NCBI GenBank assembly: GCA_020048595.1
Contig: JAIFMH010000265.1
Location: 1-24,817, forward strand
Direction: 5' to 3'
DNA: 24,817 nucleotides
Source: Bacteroidota bacterium
GTDB taxonomy: Bacteria; Bacteroidota; Bacteroidia; Bacteroidales; UBA4417
Shown piece after piece: positions 22,267 to 24,817 of this stretch. The notes beneath the pieces were generated by a model, which saw nothing but the letters and a program-made list of their open reading frames with translations, had not been told where the DNA came from and did no database searches. A program made the position numbers and the translations under genes. How positions within the stretch are numbered: the first letter of the stretch is position 1; each line of letters starts with the position of its first letter.

Positions 22267-24817
22267 TCAGATCGTTACGGACCGAACGTCGAAATACGGT
22301 TGATTGGCAAGGTTGGCATCAAACCCAGGAAATAACACAACTGAATTTTCGCCTTTCTTGAGAGCGAAATAATATTGCATCGGAAAATCGGTTTGAGTAT
22401 AACTGGCCGGAATCGAAGCGGTAAACTGGTTACCCATCTTGCTCATGGCGATGACATTCCACTCTTCAGCCTGGTAAACATGCCGGTAAAAGAGTTTTGC
22501 ACTTTGTGTGTTCCCATCGGAATTGAGGGTAAGATTCAAATCATTGCCCCGGGAAAAAAGAATCGGAGGTGTATGAGATACGCCCGCTGCAGGTCTCGAA
22601 GGGGTACTTTTTGTTGTTGCTATGGCATCGGCTGCTGGACCTGGATGAGTCGTGATGTCGGTTACTATGTTGAATTCCTTCGCGGCCATGGCGTCACGGT
22701 CAGCAACACTTCCAATTTGCGCAGCTTGCTGCCATGCGCTGATTGCGCTTGTATACATCGCAACCGCTTCAGTTTTGGCGTTGATGTCATTGGTTTTCCG
22801 GTAGATTGAATAGAGTATTGCTGCGCGCCATTTCCGTCCATAATAGAAGCCAAGATTGGCCATAATCCGAATATCGATATCATATCGGCGAAATTCCGGA
22901 TCCTGACTGTTCGGTACCAGGGATCTTGCTTCGGCTATTTTAGCAATAGCAGTTGTGCCCATACTCTCCCACCACATGGCAACTTCCAGAGGTGTATATT
23001 TATCAAGCTCGTATTCATTTCTGCTGAGTAGCGCTTCTGCATAGGGATCGATTTCGGCAAATAGTTGCGGATCAAAAGTGGATGTCAGTCGTTGCGGGTT
23101 CAAGCAATCTTTGGTTGGATGCTCGGGCATGCCGTCAGTAATATTCAAGCCTTCGAAAACCTCGGGCCAGAAATCGAGCCAGCTCGCTGACGAGGCCTGG
23201 ATGGTGGATGCAAGCATGAAGATACGGCTGGCATTGCCCAGGGCTATTTCGACATTGTCGGCTGCCGGGCCGAACCTTTTACTGAGGAAACGCTTCCAGG
23301 CCGCCGGATCAGTATCCGGATTGTAAAGGCATCGTCCCCATACTCGATATGTAATAAGGAACTTGTGGTAAGCGTAACCAGATGGTTTCAGGCTGGTCTC
23401 AGCATAAGAGTTTTTATCTCCCAATTCCCCCATCCCTCCACGCCCATGAAAGCTAAGTGGTTCGTACCATTCCAGACCGTCGCTGCCGCAGAAATGGGCG
23501 GCCCTTCCGAATCCCGCAGCAAACGCGGGATCTCCCCAGAGTAATTGCCGTTGAGTTCCCGGCCAGAGGCGATGTACCACTCCCCATCTTCTTCCTTCTT
23601 GTAATAATGAAAAGTAACCGTAACGGGAAGACCCAGGTATGACAAGTTTCGTAGGTGGGTCGGGAATTGGATTCCGTTCGCTTTTTCGGATTGATGCGTG
23701 ATGGTAGGGAAGACCCGATTGCTCAGCCGTTTTCTTTGGCGAGAACACGGGAGTGCCCTTTGCATCAAGCACGGCCTGAAGGTGATCTTCAGTAACATTT
23801 TTCCCATGCATGTCGATTTCAATTTTACGACCCTGATTCACAAAGGGAGTGACTGCGCTAAACAGTTTGCGCCAATAAACAAAATTTTCTGGAGGAATAC
23901 CACCTTCGTAATGCACGCGAAATGTAAGTCCTGTAATATTGGGGCAGGCAGATAAAATTGCACTCAGTGCATCATGGCTGTATTGGGAGTGTGCGCTGCC
24001 GCCGAGATCTCCTGAAAGACCTTCAACGCTATACTGCTCAGACTTGACATAAAAATTAGAATTCCAAATACCCAAAGTAAACTCAAGGCCGCGTAAGGCA
24101 CATCCATCGGAAATGTATTTCAACATCTCCAGATTAGCCTCACGCTGAGAATCTGAAACATTTGTAACCGATACGCCACCGACTGAGATGAAATATGGGT
24201 AAGGGAAAGCGAAATAACTATCTTTTATCGAGCTGGGGATTTTGATGCCGAAATTGCTGACCTGACCAGTACCCCAATGAAGCCGGTTGAATCTTTCAGT
24301 GGCAAGCATCGTCAGATACTCGTCCCAGAATGCTTTATCAAGAAACTCGGGCAAATCTTCCGTCGTATTTGCAAAGGGTTTATGGACACAACGTATTTTT
24401 GTTTTTGTTTGCTCAACAATTGGTGTAGGAATCGTACATGCAGCTTGAACGGTATCATGGTAAAGAACCCTGTCAGTAAGCTCCAAAAGTGCGTAGATAA
24501 GTCCCCGCACGTCGCTGCCTGACGCCAAAACCACGGAACGTCTTGCAAGGGATCCATTCAATAAGGCCAGAGACTCAGGTGATTTAGGCACTTTGGCGCC
24601 AATCTTACCTGTAAGGGAGGATTTTCCAGAACTTACTACAATTGCAATATCGCCAACAGGAGCCTTAGAAATACTTTGAAAAATTTTTACTTTCAGGCTA
24701 TGACCTTCCAACGATTGCTTCAACTGGTTTATTGCCCATTGAGCCGAAGCGGAATTTGCGATGGTATCGACGGGATCAACAATTATTGAAACACCGCTGA
24801 CATCTTTGCCAAAAATA
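22267..24817 (-). CDS. Putative glycosidase with GH67/GH20-type N-domain, 5-prime end outside the window
   Basis: 849 residues are visible, and the frame stays open to the window edge. A TTG at 24723 is not a convincing start because the preceding 31 codons read sensibly (IIVDPVDTIANSASAQWAIN). Visible residues 1-125 form the alpha/beta N-domain, ending SDVRGLIYALLELTDRVL, as in GH20, GH67 and GH115 enzymes. A probable barrel follows, with glutamates at RVHYEGG (Glu304), RKIEIDMHG (Glu333) and GSDGLEWYE (Glu449), and LLWGDPAFAAGF aligning with RWGEPDF of the protein at 10374-12470. A helical region and a C-terminal beta-sandwich (about 765-849, ending YFDVRSVTI) complete it; the sandwich is missing from the shorter homologue. 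The gene is visibly richer in G and C than the rest of the window, suggesting a different origin. The activity is unknown; alpha-glucuronidase-like is a guess from fold only. Confidence 0.65.
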   Translation of the reverse strand, partial: IFGKDVSGVSIIVDPVDTIANSASAQWAINQLKQSLEGHSLKVKIFQSISKAPVGDIAIVVSSGKSSLTGKIGAKVPKSPESLALLNGSLARRSVVLASGSDVRGLIYALLELTDRVLYHDTVQAACTIPTPIVEQTKTKIRCVHKPFANTTEDLPEFLDKAFWDEYLTMLATERFNRLHWGTGQVSNFGIKIPSSIKDSYFAFPYPYFISVGGVSVTNVSDSQREANLEMLKYISDGCALRGLEFTLGIWNSNFYVKSEQYSVEGLSGDLGGSAHSQYSHDALSAILSACPNITGLTFRVHYEGGIPPENFVYWRKLFSAVTPFVNQGRKIEIDMHGKNVTEDHLQAVLDAKGTPVFSPKKTAEQSGLPYHHASIRKSERNPIPDPPTKLVIPGSSRYGYFSLLQEGRRWGVVHRLWPGTQRQLLWGDPAFAAGFGRAAHFCGSDGLEWYEPLSFHGRGGMGELGDKNSYAETSLKPSGYAYHKFLITYRVWGRCLYNPDTDPAAWKRFLSKRFGPAADNVEIALGNASRIFMLASTIQASSASWLDFWPEVFEGLNITDGMPEHPTKDCLNPQRLTSTFDPQLFAEIDPYAEALLSRNEYELDKYTPLEVAMWWESMGTTAIAKIAEARSLVPNSQDPEFRRYDIDIRIMANLGFYYGRKWRAAILYSIYRKTNDINAKTEAVAMYTSAISAWQQAAQIGSVADRDAMAAKEFNIVTDITTHPGPAADAIATTKSTPSRPAAGVSHTPPILFSRGNDLNLTLNSDGNTQSAKLFYRHVYQAEEWNVIAMSKMGNQFTASIPASYTQTDFPMQYYFALKKGENSVVLFPGFDANLANQPYFDVRSVTI

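Noticed and set aside
22375..22809. 144-codon plus-strand ORF inside the GC-rich GH67-like gene
   Set aside because: Higher GC lowers stop frequency on the opposite strand; no ribosome-binding site and no recognisable domain.
23388..23822. 144-codon minus-strand ORF in another frame of the same gene
   Set aside because: Fully overlapped by the long frame, which aligns with its homologue through this stretch; it is a frame shadow and I see no frameshift here.

Overview
The window is AT-rich DNA from a saccharolytic bacterium. Every gene I can support lies on the minus strand, so transcription runs from high to low coordinates. A DUF5916-type outer-membrane protein, Tat-type MNRRNF/SRRDF leaders, S1 sulfatases and a dense set of secreted glycosidases fit the Bacteroidota/Ignavibacteriota (FCB) group. 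Several starts carry clear Shine-Dalgarno sequences (GGAGG, GAGGAG, GAGG), which suits an Ignavibacteria-like lineage slightly better than a Bacteroidia one. The taxonomic call is inference. I see no tRNA, rRNA, CRISPR array, insertion sequence, phage gene, SusC/SusD pair or regulator.

The window is a carbohydrate-degradation locus. In transcription order the right-hand unit holds: an open-ended GH67/GH20-N-like putative glycosidase (22267 to the window end, visibly more GC-rich than its neighbours); a putative DUF4874/DUF4832-type glycosidase with a CBM-like N-domain (20317-22137); a sulfatase (18628-20262); a DUF1080 protein whose signal peptide is broken by a one-base frameshift (17847-18530); a GH27 (16367-17755); a second, Tat-type sulfatase (14718-16226); and a CBM9-DUF5916 beta-barrel protein (12580-14655) followed by a good intrinsic terminator (12531-12562).

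The left-hand unit starts after that terminator: another GH67/GH20-N-like protein with a TTG start (10374-12470), a second GH27 (8999-10345), a second DUF4874/DUF4832-type protein (7031-8854), a structured intergenic repeat, a 35-residue ORF overlapping a Tat-type aldo/keto reductase (5645-6697), a GH97 (3280-5238), a GH3 (617-2794) and the start of a Tat-type GH2 (1-479).

The most interesting pattern is that each unit begins with a GH67-like protein and carries one GH27 and one DUF4874/DUF4832-type protein. The three pairs differ strongly in divergence. I infer that the enzymes act together outside the cytoplasm on a branched, sulfated, probably alpha-galactosyl-containing glycan. The sulfatases and the DUF1080 protein sit in the right unit, and the exo-glycosidases GH97, GH3 and GH2 in the left. 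The exact polysaccharide cannot be read from the sequence.
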